The notes under the pieces: generated by a model | The model's database searches: none | Told to the model about the DNA's origin: nothing | What the model saw: the letters and a program-made list of their open reading frames with translations, nothing else | Source: an uncultured Archangium sp. | GTDB taxonomy: Bacteria > Myxococcota > Myxococcia > Myxococcales > Myxococcaceae | Assembly: GCA_946479335.1 (NCBI GenBank) | Contig: CAMLFP010000005.1 | Span: 1 to 46,992 of the forward strand | DNA: 46,992 nucleotides | Reading direction: 5' to 3' | Shown: positions 18,442-25,633 of the stretch, piece by piece | Layout of the letters: every line of letters begins with the position of its first letter | Numbering within the stretch: the stretch's first letter is position 1 | Position numbers and translations under genes: made by a program

Positions 18442-18960
18442 TCAGAGTTCCTCGAAGCTGAAGTTCTGGTTCGTGTAGATGCAGATGTCGGCGGCAATCT
18501 TGAGCGACTGCTCGGTGATCCGCCTCGCGTCGAGAGAAGAGTGGTTCTTGAGCGCCCGCGCCGCGGCCAACGCGTAGCTGCCACCCGAGCCGACCGCGGC
18601 GATGCCGTCTTCAGGCTCGATGACGTCACCCGCGCCGGAGAGGATGAAGGTCTTTTCTTTGTCGGCGACGATCAGCAGCGCCTCGAGGCGCCGGAGGAAA
18701 CGATCGGTGCGCCAGTCCTTCCCGAGCTCCACCGCGGCGCGCGCGAGGTTCTTCTGGTGTTCTTTCAGCTTCGCGTCGAAGCGCTCGAACAAGGTGAACG
18801 CGTCGGCGGTGCCACCCGCGAAACCCGCGATGACGGAGCCGTCGGCGAGCCGCCGCACCTTGCGCGCGTTGCCCTTCATCACCACCTTGTCCAACGTGAC
18901 CTGGCCATCGCCGCCGAGCACCACCTTGTCGTCGCGGCGTACGCAGAGAATCGTCGTCAT
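18442..18960 (-). CDS. hslV: ATP-dependent protease peptidase subunit HslV
   Basis: A 172-residue proteasome-like threonine peptidase. I chose the ATG at 18960 over a TTG at 18966 because the enzyme needs Thr directly after the initiator Met: '[20 protein letters not shown]' gives the N-terminal nucleophile Thr after Met removal. The '[20 protein letters not shown]' segment carries the conserved Asp and the active-site Lys, and '[17 protein letters not shown]' is the conserved SGG loop. It forms a double hexamer with HslU caps. A short leader with no strong ribosome site precedes it. Confidence 0.98.
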   Translation of the reverse strand: MTTILCVRRDDKVVLGGDGQVTLDKVVMKGNARKVRRLADGSVIAGFAGGTADAFTLFERFDAKLKEHQKNLARAAVELGKDWRTDRFLRRLEALLIVADKEKTFILSGAGDVIEPEDGIAAVGSGGSYALAAARALKNHSSLDARRITEQSLKIAADICIYTNQNFSFEEL

Positions 18961-19029
18961 GCGCAAAGCTCTAACGCAGGCGCGCCGGTTGTCACATTGA
19001 CTCTTCGGGGCGGTACGCTCGCTGACCGC

Positions 19030-19959
19030 TCACCCGCCGTCAGGGAAGTTCGCGGGAGGGAAGCCATCGAGCGAGGTCGGCGGCGCGGCGAAACCGTTCA
19101 GCACATCGACCGCGTGAAACACGTCGCCCACCTCGTAGAAGTTCACCATCACGAAGTTCGGAAGGCGCTGCTGTGACTCGCGGCACGTCCACACGCGGTC
19201 GATGAGGAACGGGTCGTAGTTCACGAGCTGAGCGTGCGTCGCCGTCGGGATGATCTCGTCTTCGAGGTACGTGTCGACGACGTAGAGGCTGTTGCCCTCG
19301 GTGCCTCGATCGGCGCCGCAGCGCCCGAAGTCGGCCGGTGTCTGGTTGTTCCACGGCGTCTCGTACGTCCACTCCCAGCGCGGGAGCAGCCACGGGTAGC
19401 TGCTCCCCGAGGTGTCATCGAGCAACGCGATCACCGGCGTGCCCCCGTCGAGCAACTCACCCATCGTCGGCCACGGCGCGCCCTGCGGCTGAACGTGCAC
19501 GCGCAACCCGGCATCGACGAAGGCGTTGCCGAGATCATCGGCGGTAACGGTGTTGTCAGCGCGCTCCAGCAAGAACACCACGAGCTCATTCGGGTTCGTC
19601 TCGAGAAACCCGGCGACGTCGCGCAGCTGACTGGCGAGCTCGCGATGACCGAGCTCACACAGCCCGTGACACAGCGAAATCTCCGCGCCTGCGTCGTTGG
19701 TCACGTCGTCCCACGAGAGCACCTCGAAGTGCAGCACGCGGATTCCGTCATGCAGTTGCCGCGTCACGGAGTGCGTCTGGCCCGGTGCCGCAAAGCCCTC
19801 ATCGGTGTTCGCGTACGAGTTGTGCGTGCCGGCGAACGCAACTTCATCGACGCGTCGCGCGCAGAGCTCTTCGTGGCCGTTGCATCGCCGCAGCTCGTGG
19901 TGCGGCGGCTCGGCGCAGCCGACTCCGAGGACCAGAGAGAAGAAGAGAATCGGTCTCAA
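19030..19959 (-). CDS. PI-PLC X-domain-like exported protein, probable lipoprotein
   Basis: A 309-residue protein. The N-terminus 'MRPILFFSLVLGVGCAEPPH' is a signal peptide with Cys15 in a slightly non-standard lipobox (G-V-G-C). The catalytic-domain start 'VAFAGTHNSYAN' (40-51, H46) and the second His in 'EISLCHGLCELG' (H98) match the two catalytic His of bacterial phosphatidylinositol phospholipase C-like TIM barrels; 'VLHFEVLSW' precedes it. 'NPNELVVFLLE' fits the following strand and Glu. Nine Cys suggest disulfides outside the cytoplasm. It probably cleaves a phosphodiester at the cell surface; whether the substrate is a phosphoinositide is not shown. It is preceded by a REP-like hairpin at 19984-20020. 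Confidence 0.87.
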   Translation of the reverse strand: MRPILFFSLVLGVGCAEPPHHELRRCNGHEELCARRVDEVAFAGTHNSYANTDEGFAAPGQTHSVTRQLHDGIRVLHFEVLSWDDVTNDAGAEISLCHGLCELGHRELASQLRDVAGFLETNPNELVVFLLERADNTVTADDLGNAFVDAGLRVHVQPQGAPWPTMGELLDGGTPVIALLDDTSGSSYPWLLPRWEWTYETPWNNQTPADFGRCGADRGTEGNSLYVVDTYLEDEIIPTATHAQLVNYDPFLIDRVWTCRESQQRLPNFVMVNFYEVGDVFHAVDVLNGFAAPPTSLDGFPPANFPDGG

Positions 19960-19983
19960 CGCTGACAGCTTCGCACTCGTCGG

Positions 19984-20020
19984 CCCTCACCCCCACCCTC
20001 TCCCGCACGCGGGAGAGGGG
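19984..20020. repeat. REP-like GC-rich inverted repeat, copy 2
   Basis: CCCTCACCCCCA leads into CCCTCTCCCGC (19996-20006) and GCGGGAGAGGG (20009-20019), a perfect 11-bp inverted repeat. It is the same unit as at 3128-3160 and sits between the rlmE stop and the PI-PLC gene start. No T-run follows on either strand, so termination would have to be weak or rho-dependent. Confidence 0.6.
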
Positions 20021-20026
20021 GGTGCG

Positions 20027-20626
20027 TCAGCGCTTGCGCAACCCCACGAGGTAGATCTCCATGCTCGCGCCGCGCGTCGCCTCCGGCCGCACCACCTTCA
20101 CGTCGGAGAACAGCGTCCGCAGCTCCTCGCGCAGCTCTTCGAAGCCACCGCCCATGAACAGCTTGGCGATGAAGTGGCTGCCGACGCGCCCGCGGTTGCG
20201 CGAGACGTCCAACGCCACGCCCACCAGTCGCAGCGAGCGCGCCTCGTCGACGTCCTTGATGCCGGTGGTCTTCGGCGCGAGGTCTGACACCACCACGTCG
20301 ACGGGCCCCGGGTGCAGCGCCTCCAACTGCTGCTGGAAGTCGTCGGCGAGCACGTCGAGCACCGCCGTCACGCAGTTCGGCCGGCCCAGCGGTTTGATCG
20401 CCGCGAGATCGACGCCGGTGACGTGCCCGGTCGGCCCGACCTCGTTGAGCATGATCTGCAGGAAGCCGCCGGGCGCCGCGCCCAGGTCGACGACGGTCTG
20501 CCCCTTCTTGAAGATCGAGAAGCGCTTGGCGATCTCCTCGATCTTGAAGGCGCTGCGCGCGCGAAGCCCTTCCTCCTTCGCCTTGCGGAAGAAGTAGTCC
20601 TTCGGTTGGTACGGACGTTTCGCCAT
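20027..20626 (-). CDS. rlmE: 23S rRNA (uridine-2'-O-) methyltransferase RlmE (FtsJ/RrmJ)
   Basis: A 199-residue enzyme that 2'-O-methylates U2552 (E. coli numbering) in the 50S A-loop. The SAM motif is 'VVDLGAAPGGFLQIML' (45-60), and the catalytic K-D-K-E tetrad is visible as K28 (RSAFKIEEI), D115 (VSDLAPKTTG), K155 (FIAKLF) and E190 (RGASMEIYLVGLR). The N-terminal 'YQPKDYFFRKAKEEGLRARS' is typical of the family. It is cytoplasmic. Start and length agree with family norms. The upstream gene on the same strand is 43 bases away, separated by a degenerate REP-like copy. Confidence 0.97.
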   Translation of the reverse strand: MAKRPYQPKDYFFRKAKEEGLRARSAFKIEEIAKRFSIFKKGQTVVDLGAAPGGFLQIMLNEVGPTGHVTGVDLAAIKPLGRPNCVTAVLDVLADDFQQQLEALHPGPVDVVVSDLAPKTTGIKDVDEARSLRLVGVALDVSRNRGRVGSHFIAKLFMGGGFEELREELRTLFSDVKVVRPEATRGASMEIYLVGLRKR

Positions 20627-20632
20627 CGGGCC

Positions 20633-20665
20633 GAGCCCTACCCCAGCCCTCTGGCCGCGCGAGAG
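20633..20665. repeat. REP-like repeat, degenerate copy 3
   Basis: GCCCTACCCCAGCCCTCTGGCCGCGCGAGAG shares the CCCTnACCCC-x-CCCTCT head with the two better copies at 3128 and 19984, but its right arm is reduced to GAGAG. It lies between two genes of the same strand. Confidence 0.4.
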
Positions 20666-20669
20666 AAAA

Positions 20670-21317
20670 TCAGGGCGCGGCGGTCGGCGTGCCGCTCTCG
20701 GTCGAGAGATCGTCGCCGTTGGCGGCGCTCTTCACCTTCTCGAAGAGCTTGATGTAGCGCGTGGCGGCGAAGTCCTTCACCTTCTCCACGTTGATGCGCT
20801 TGGCCGAGCCCTGGCTGATCAGCGCCTGGAACACGCGCATCTTGGGAGCCGACTTGTCTTGCGCCCACACCGTCAGCGTCGACGCGATGGGGCACGCCTC
20901 GGCGGCGCGCGCGGCGGCGTAGCTGGCCTCGACGGGCAGCTTGTCTTGATCGTCGTTGAACCACTGCACGTACGCGACGCCCTGCGCCTGCGACGCGTCG
21001 AACTCCAGGCGGCCGATCTTCCCGGCGAGCTCACCGGAGCCGAAGATCTCCTTCAGGTTCGCCTCGCACTTGGCCTTCACGTCGCCCGCGGCCTCCGCCT
21101 TCGCGACGGCGTTCTGCAGATCCTTCAGCTTGTAGCCGGCGTCCTTCGCGATGGCCGGGAGCTGCTTGTCGGCCTTCATGGCCTGCACCCGGGCGTCGCT
21201 CATCGCGGCCTTGTACTGCTGGTACATGCGGAACTCGTCTTCACTCAGCCCGATGGGCTCGGCGGCGAAGGAGACGAACGAAGCGACGAAGACGACGGCG
21301 GCGAACAAGCGGTGCAT
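20670..21317 (-). CDS. Exported protein of unknown function
   Basis: A 215-residue protein with a clear signal peptide (about 1-18, 'MHRLFAAVVFVASFVSFAAE'), then an acidic and Lys-rich helical body. 'LSEDEFRMYQQYKAAMSD' to about residue 85 looks helical or coiled-coil. Only two Cys are present in the mature part (about 83 and 143), possibly one disulfide. The C-terminus is Thr/Pro/Ala-rich and probably disordered. I do not recognise a family. A TTATAA-centred site at 21349-21354 can supply a -10 element on this strand (TATAAC), leaving a leader of about 25 bases. It is divergent from the small zinc-ribbon gene and precedes rlmE. Confidence 0.8.
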   Translation of the reverse strand: MHRLFAAVVFVASFVSFAAEPIGLSEDEFRMYQQYKAAMSDARVQAMKADKQLPAIAKDAGYKLKDLQNAVAKAEAAGDVKAKCEANLKEIFGSGELAGKIGRLEFDASQAQGVAYVQWFNDDQDKLPVEASYAAARAAEACPIASTLTVWAQDKSAPKMRVFQALISQGSAKRINVEKVKDFAATRYIKLFEKVKSAANGDDLSTESGTPTAAP

Positions 21318-21349
21318 CAGGTGGGGCCCTTTCGAAAAATCGCGTGCGT

Positions 21350-21355
21350 TATAAT
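21350..21355 (+). promoter_or_regulatory. Consensus -10 hexamer (TATAAT), probable leaderless start
   Basis: TATAAT ends six bases before the ATG at 21362, which places the expected transcription start on the A of the ATG. The complementary strand reads ATTATAAC and could drive the divergent gene at 21317. No clear -35 is visible at the usual distance. Confidence 0.5.
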
Positions 21356-21361
21356 CAAGGC

Positions 21362-21649
21362 ATGCCCGGCTGCGGAAGGTGCGGAACGAAATTGGACTCC
21401 CTCTTCAACCAACCGGGCCGGCGCGACGTCTGCCCGGGCTGTGGAGCCGATTTGCACGCCTGTATTCAATGCCGTCACTACGACGAGACCGTGGCGAAAG
21501 AGTGCAAGGAGCCCTTCGCCGAGGTGCCGATGGACAAGCTGGAGGCCAACTTCTGCGACCTCTTCCAGATCGGCGACGGTGCGAAGCGCGACGGCGGCCC
21601 GTCACGCGACGCGCTGCTGTCGGCGGCGGAGGCGCTCTTCAAGAAGTAG
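21362..21649 (+). CDS. Small multi-Cys zinc-ribbon protein
   Basis: A 95-residue protein starting at ATG 21362 (an in-frame GTG at 21344 lies upstream of the -10 element and is unlikely). Cys pairs are 'CGRCG' (4-7), 'CPGCG' (24-27), 'CIQC' (34-37) plus later Cys at about 48 and 65, giving one clear zinc ribbon (4/7 with 24/27) and a possible second site. The middle 'CRHYDETVAKECKEPFAE' and the ending 'SRDALLSAAEALFKK' are characteristic of a conserved small deltaproteobacterial protein without known function. Its last 48 bases overlap the convergent M6 protease gene, antisense to that protein's C-terminal anchor. Confidence 0.85.
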   Translation: MPGCGRCGTKLDSLFNQPGRRDVCPGCGADLHACIQCRHYDETVAKECKEPFAEVPMDKLEANFCDLFQIGDGAKRDGGPSRDALLSAAEALFKK

Positions 21650-22990
21650 CAGCGCCAGCACCGGCATCAGCGCAGGCGCCGCGGAGCAGCCCTTCTTCTG
21701 CGGCGGCGCGGTGCCACACGCGACCGGCGCGCAGCCGTCTCCCGACGCGCAGATCGTCTCGCCGCACTGCCCACTCTCCGGGGCCTCGAACGTGGCGTCG
21801 ATGGTGCCGTCGGCGTTCACGGTGATGTCGGTGACGCGCAGGCCGGGCGTGCCGCCGTCGTAGAGCGTGCCTTCGAACGTCGCGCCCGTGCCGTAGAGGT
21901 CGCCCGCGCCGAAGCGCTTGCCGGCCTCGATCTCGTGCTTCGCATCGGCCTGCTGGAGCCCGATGTACGGGTGAAACGGGTCGCAGTTCACGCAGTCGAG
22001 GATGCGGTTGATGAACGTGCCCTCCTCGCCCGAGAGCTTCACGCTGCGATCGACGTGGAAGATGGCCAGCCCGCGCTCCGGGAGGCTCTGATCGAACTGC
22101 CCGCCGGGCCCGCGGTTCTCCACGAGGAAGTACTCGTCGCCCGTGCCGAGGCGGAAGATCTGCCCGCTCGACTCGACCGGCGAGACGTGCACCCGCTGCG
22201 TGCCCTGCACCTGGTACCAGTTGCCCCAGCGCAGGCGGAAGCGCGTCTCCGCGTCGGGGAGCGGGATCGCCGGGTCGTAGTACCAGGCGCCCATCTGCGA
22301 GAGGTACAGGCCGTCGTACTTGCCCGACTCGTCGTACAGATCCGTCAGCCCGAGGATGTGCCCGAACTCGTGCACCATCACGTACTTGTCGGAGTCGCCG
22401 GCGATCGCCAGGTGGCCGATCTTCACCCCGTCGATGATGATCGGCGTCTTGTCGTTGAAGTACGCGTAGGGGAAGCCGATGCCGCCGAACGGCGTGTTGA
22501 TGAGCAGCATCACGCCGTCGATCCACTTGTCGGGGGTGCCATTCTTCCCGTTGACGTCGAACTGCGTGAAGTCCATGCCCGCGTCGTCGACCTTCGTGAG
22601 CACCTCCTTCATCAACGCCATGCCCGCCGTCACCGCGGAGATGTCGCCGCGGCCGATGGCGCACCCGGGGAAGGTGTCAGCCGGCAACGGGCACTGCGCG
22701 TACCGCACGGTCGGCGCCACGGTGACGCGCGGCTTGTAGCGGCCCAACGACGCGGTCTCGTAGTAGCGCACGAAGCCACCGGCGTTGTCGGGCGAGAAGA
22801 AGCGCTCCAGCGCGGCGCGATCGAACGCGGGGAAGCCCGCCACCTCGACGGGGATCAGCAGGACCTTCGTGCTGCCGATCGAGGGCGCCTTGTGAACGCC
22901 CACGTCGTCGCGCAGCACGAAGTGGTCCATGTAGTCCGCCCGCGCGAGGCAGGCGGTGACGGCGGCGACGAGGAGCAACGGGCGCGACAT
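21602..22990 (-). CDS. M6-family secreted metalloprotease with MYXO-CTERM-like anchor
   Basis: A 462-residue protein: signal peptide at about 1-18 ('MSRPLLLVAAVTACLARA'), then a propeptide-like region, then the zinc-binding HEFGHILGLTDLYD with HExxH at 207-211 and the third-ligand region 'GLTDLYD', as in immune-inhibitor-A (M6) peptidases. 'YLSQMGAWYY' (about 230-240) is the probable Met-turn. A beta-rich C-terminal region follows. The end, 'KKGCSAAPALMPVLALLLLE' then RLRRRQQRVA, is a MYXO-CTERM-type signal (Gly-Cys-Ser, hydrophobic segment, Arg cluster), though a Glu pair interrupts it. The protein is probably exported, anchored and processed at the surface. The start lies just upstream of the signal peptide and no strong ribosome site is seen. 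Confidence 0.92.
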   Translation of the reverse strand: MSRPLLLVAAVTACLARADYMDHFVLRDDVGVHKAPSIGSTKVLLIPVEVAGFPAFDRAALERFFSPDNAGGFVRYYETASLGRYKPRVTVAPTVRYAQCPLPADTFPGCAIGRGDISAVTAGMALMKEVLTKVDDAGMDFTQFDVNGKNGTPDKWIDGVMLLINTPFGGIGFPYAYFNDKTPIIIDGVKIGHLAIAGDSDKYVMVHEFGHILGLTDLYDESGKYDGLYLSQMGAWYYDPAIPLPDAETRFRLRWGNWYQVQGTQRVHVSPVESSGQIFRLGTGDEYFLVENRGPGGQFDQSLPERGLAIFHVDRSVKLSGEEGTFINRILDCVNCDPFHPYIGLQQADAKHEIEAGKRFGAGDLYGTGATFEGTLYDGGTPGLRVTDITVNADGTIDATFEAPESGQCGETICASGDGCAPVACGTAPPQKKGCSAAPALMPVLALLLLEERLRRRQQRVA

Positions 22991-23037
22991 GCCCGCGCTT
23001 TAGAGCACAACTCCCCGCGGCGAGAACCTGGCCGCCC

Positions 23038-24177
23038 TCAGAAGCCCTCGAGCTTCGAGATGATCTCCTTCATGATCTCCGAGGTGCCGCCGCCGATGGT
23101 CAGCAGTCGCACGTCACGCCACGCGCGCGCGATCGCGGTCTCCTCGACGTAGCCCATGCCGCCGTAGAACTGCTGGCAGTCGTACGCCACCTGCTGCGCG
23201 AGATCGCAGGCGAACAGCTTGGCCATGGAGATCTCCTTCACGGGGTCCTGCTTCTGATCGAACAACTCCACCGCGTGGTACGTGAGCCGACGCGCCGCTT
23301 CGATGCGCGCGAGGTGGTCGACGAACTTGTGGCGCCACACCTGGTACTTCATCAGCGGGCGGCCGAACGCGGTGCGCTCGTTGCCGTAGTTCACCGCATC
23401 GCGAACCATGTTCTCCATGCCCGCCACCGCGACGATCGCCGCCGTCAGGCGCTCGCCCTGGAAGTTGGTCATCACGTGGTAGAAGCCTTCGTTTTCCTGA
23501 CCGAGCAGGAAGCGCGCAGGCACCTTGCAGTCTTCGAAGTACAGCACCGCGGTGTCCGACGAGAGGTTGCCCACCTTGTCGAGCTTCTTGCTGACCGAGA
23601 ACCCCTTCACGTCGGTGGGGAAGGTCATCAGCGAGACGCCCGCGTAGCCCGGCTCGCCGGTGCGCACCGCCAGGGTGATGAAGTCGGCGCGCGTGCCGTT
23701 GGTGATCCACATCTTGCTGCCGTTGATGACGAAGTCGTCGCCCACGCGGCGCGCGGTGGTCTTGAGGTTCGCCACGTCGCTGCCCACCGAGGGCTCGCTG
23801 ACGCCCAGCGCGGCGATCTTCTCGCCCTTGAGCGCCGGCTCGAGGAACAACCGCTTCTGCTCGTCGGTGCCGATCTCGTTGATGATCGGCGTCGCCATCT
23901 GGCTCTGCACCATCAGCGCCATGCCCACGCCGGCGTTGTGGCTGCGCGCCAGCTCCTCGATGAACGCGGTGACGTACCAGTAGTCGAGGCCGGACCCGCC
24001 GTAGTTCACGTCGTGGTTGATGCCGAGGAAGCCCAGCTCACCGGCCTGCTTGAAGACCTCCTTCGGGAAGATGCCCGCGCGGTCCCACTCCACCGCGTGC
24101 GGCGCGAGCTCCTTCTCGACCCAACCGCGGACTGACTTGCGAAACGCCTGGTGCTCCGGCGTGAAGAAGTTCGGCAT
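23038..24177 (-). CDS. Acyl-CoA dehydrogenase
   Basis: A 379-residue FAD-dependent acyl-CoA dehydrogenase of normal length. FAD-contact segments are 'ALGVSEPSVGSD' (about 123-134) and 'WITNGTRADFITLAVRTG' (about 157-174); the C-terminal helix ends 'TIGGGTSEIMKEII'. The usual catalytic Glu of the medium/short-chain enzymes (YEGT) is replaced by Gly363 in IGGGT. E242 in 'FQGERLTAAIVAVAG' sits where isovaleryl-CoA and long-chain dehydrogenases have their base, so it should be active with the base on helix G. It catalyses alpha-beta dehydrogenation of an acyl-CoA in beta-oxidation or branched-chain degradation. A ribosome site (GGAG) is nine bases before the ATG, and a 16-bp palindrome lies 30 bases upstream. 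Confidence 0.95.
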   Translation of the reverse strand: MPNFFTPEHQAFRKSVRGWVEKELAPHAVEWDRAGIFPKEVFKQAGELGFLGINHDVNYGGSGLDYWYVTAFIEELARSHNAGVGMALMVQSQMATPIINEIGTDEQKRLFLEPALKGEKIAALGVSEPSVGSDVANLKTTARRVGDDFVINGSKMWITNGTRADFITLAVRTGEPGYAGVSLMTFPTDVKGFSVSKKLDKVGNLSSDTAVLYFEDCKVPARFLLGQENEGFYHVMTNFQGERLTAAIVAVAGMENMVRDAVNYGNERTAFGRPLMKYQVWRHKFVDHLARIEAARRLTYHAVELFDQKQDPVKEISMAKLFACDLAQQVAYDCQQFYGGMGYVEETAIARAWRDVRLLTIGGGTSEIMKEIISKLEGF

Positions 24178-24207
24178 GGCTTTTCTCCAGGGTGCAGCGC
24201 GTGAAAA

Positions 24208-24223
24208 TTGATTCTGGAATCAA
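24208..24223. promoter_or_regulatory. Palindrome TTGATTC-TG-GAATCAA, putative operator of the acyl-CoA dehydrogenase
   Basis: A perfect inverted repeat with 7-bp arms and a 2-base centre, 31 bases upstream of the acyl-CoA dehydrogenase start and downstream of the terminator at 24231-24271. Its AT-rich content stands out against the local base composition. Fatty-acid and branched-chain degradation genes are often controlled by TetR, GntR or MerR-type repressors bound to such sites; the regulator is not in the window. Confidence 0.5.
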
Positions 24224-24231
24224 CAACGGAA

Positions 24232-24271
24232 CAAAAAGAGAGGCAACGCGCAAAAACGCACGTCGCCTCTC
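24232..24271 (-). terminator. Intrinsic terminator of the surface-protein operon
   Basis: On the minus strand GAGAGGCGACG and CGTTGCCTCTC form an 11-bp stem with one mismatch around a 12-base loop, followed by TTTTTGTT (24237-24230). It lies 12 bases after the stop of the Cys-rich lipoprotein gene, ending the 35252-24284 gene run and insulating the acyl-CoA dehydrogenase. Confidence 0.75.
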
Positions 24272-24283
24272 GGGAGCGTCGCT

Positions 24284-25630
24284 TCAGTTGCTGGGGTGGC
24301 AGTACCCGATGCCGGCCGGCCCGTTGGGGATCTGGTCGCACGTGCGGGGGATGTCTTGCACGCAGCCACCCTGCCCCGCGGCCACGTCGCAGTACGCGCG
24401 GCAGATGCCCGTCTGGCCCAGCGCGAGGCCGAGGCAGTGCAGCGGGTGCGGGCTCGGGGTCTGGCTGAAGCAGGCCGTCGCGGTGGTGCAGCCGTCTTCG
24501 TCTTGCTTCGTGCCGGTGGGCGCGGCGCAGTACGAGGCGGTCGGCGCCGCCGACGAGTCGAAGTAGCAGTACGTGCCGTCGGCGCACGCCGGGTCGGTCA
24601 CCTTGCACGGGCGGCGACAGGCCAGCTGCACCGGGTTGGAGACGCAGATCTCCGCGGGCGCCAGCTGCACGCCCGCGTCGTCGGTCTGCGCGTCGGCGCA
24701 CACCAGACCGCCGCGGCCACCGCACTTGCAGACGCCATCTTCAGGGTCGCAGCTCGTGCCGCCGGGGCACACCTTCGCGCCGCCGTCGGGGTACGCGCAC
24801 TGCTCGCCGCCCTCGCACTGCGGCGGCGGGCCGAGGTTGCAGATCTGGTTCGACGCGCACACCGGGCCACCGGGGCCGCCACACTTGCACTGGCCGTCAG
24901 CCGGGTCGCACGTCGTGCCGTTGTTGCAGGTGACGGTGGAGCACAGGTTGCTGGTGCGGCACGCCAGCGCGCTGGTCGCGCACCCCGCGTCGCTCCCCGG
25001 CGGGCAGGCGCAAGCCTGGCCGCTCTGGCACACCAGCCCGTTGCACTTGCACAGGCCGTCGGCGCCGTCGCAGCTCGCCGCGCCGGTGCACGCCACGCCG
25101 GTGCAGTTGTCGGGCACGCACACCTTGCCGCCATCACCCGCGGAGCACGTCTCCGTCGGGTTGCACTGCGAGCTCCCGCACACGCAGTGGCCCGTGGTGG
25201 TGTCGCACGCCTGGTTTCGCGGGCAGGCCACCTGGTTGCAGTCGGCCTGCGCCTCGCAGACGCGCGCGTTCGGGTTGCACAGCTCGTTGTCGCCGCACAC
25301 CGTGCCGCCCGTGCCGCCGCACTTGCACTGCCCGTCGTGCACGTCGCAGCTGGTGCCGAAGCCGCCGTCGCGAGAGCCGCAGTCGACGTTCTTGCAGACG
25401 TTCGAGAGGCAGGTGTTGGTGGTGGCGTCGCAGACCTCGCTGTCGGCGCACACCACGCCGCCGCGCCCACCGCACTTGCACACGCCGTCGCCCGGGTCGC
25501 AGATGTAACCGGCCTGGGAGCAACGGATCTTCTTGTCGACGCAGACGTTGACGGGGCCCGACGAACAGGCCGCGCCCACCACTGCCATCACGCAGGCGGA
25601 GCCAACCGCCATGAGGAGGTTCTTCAACAT
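24284..25630 (-). CDS. Cys-rich repeat lipoprotein (EGF-like/EB-module-like)
   Basis: A 448-residue exported protein. The signal peptide 'MLKNLLMAVGSACVMAVVGA' ends in a lipobox-like region (VGAAC, C22). The rest is extremely Cys-rich, with four close repeats of the form C-D-x2-D-G-x-C-K-C-G-G-x-G-G-x-V-C-x4-x-C (for example 'CDPGDGVCKCGGRGGVVC') and at least two looser ones ('CDTTTGHCVCG', 'CDGADGLCKCNGLVC'). Such patterns resemble EGF-like or EB modules, with disulfides stabilising an extracellular rod. The last 130 residues differ and contain separate Cys pairs. It starts three bases after the preceding stop, so it belongs to the operon with the fused giant protein; a specific binding role is unknown. 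Confidence 0.88.
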   Translation of the reverse strand: MLKNLLMAVGSACVMAVVGAACSSGPVNVCVDKKIRCSQAGYICDPGDGVCKCGGRGGVVCADSEVCDATTNTCLSNVCKNVDCGSRDGGFGTSCDVHDGQCKCGGTGGTVCGDNELCNPNARVCEAQADCNQVACPRNQACDTTTGHCVCGSSQCNPTETCSAGDGGKVCVPDNCTGVACTGAASCDGADGLCKCNGLVCQSGQACACPPGSDAGCATSALACRTSNLCSTVTCNNGTTCDPADGQCKCGGPGGPVCASNQICNLGPPPQCEGGEQCAYPDGGAKVCPGGTSCDPEDGVCKCGGRGGLVCADAQTDDAGVQLAPAEICVSNPVQLACRRPCKVTDPACADGTYCYFDSSAAPTASYCAAPTGTKQDEDGCTTATACFSQTPSPHPLHCLGLALGQTGICRAYCDVAAGQGGCVQDIPRTCDQIPNGPAGIGYCHPSN

Positions 25631-25633
25631 GAC

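Noticed and set aside
18961..19029. Heat-shock (sigma-32-like) or CIRCE promoter for hslV, and CIRCE for hsp70
   Set aside because: No CIRCE inverted repeat and no convincing sigma-32 -35/-10 pair could be found upstream of either gene.
17509..19176. Long + strand open frame across hslU and hslV
   Set aside because: Antisense of two strongly conserved genes; composition only.
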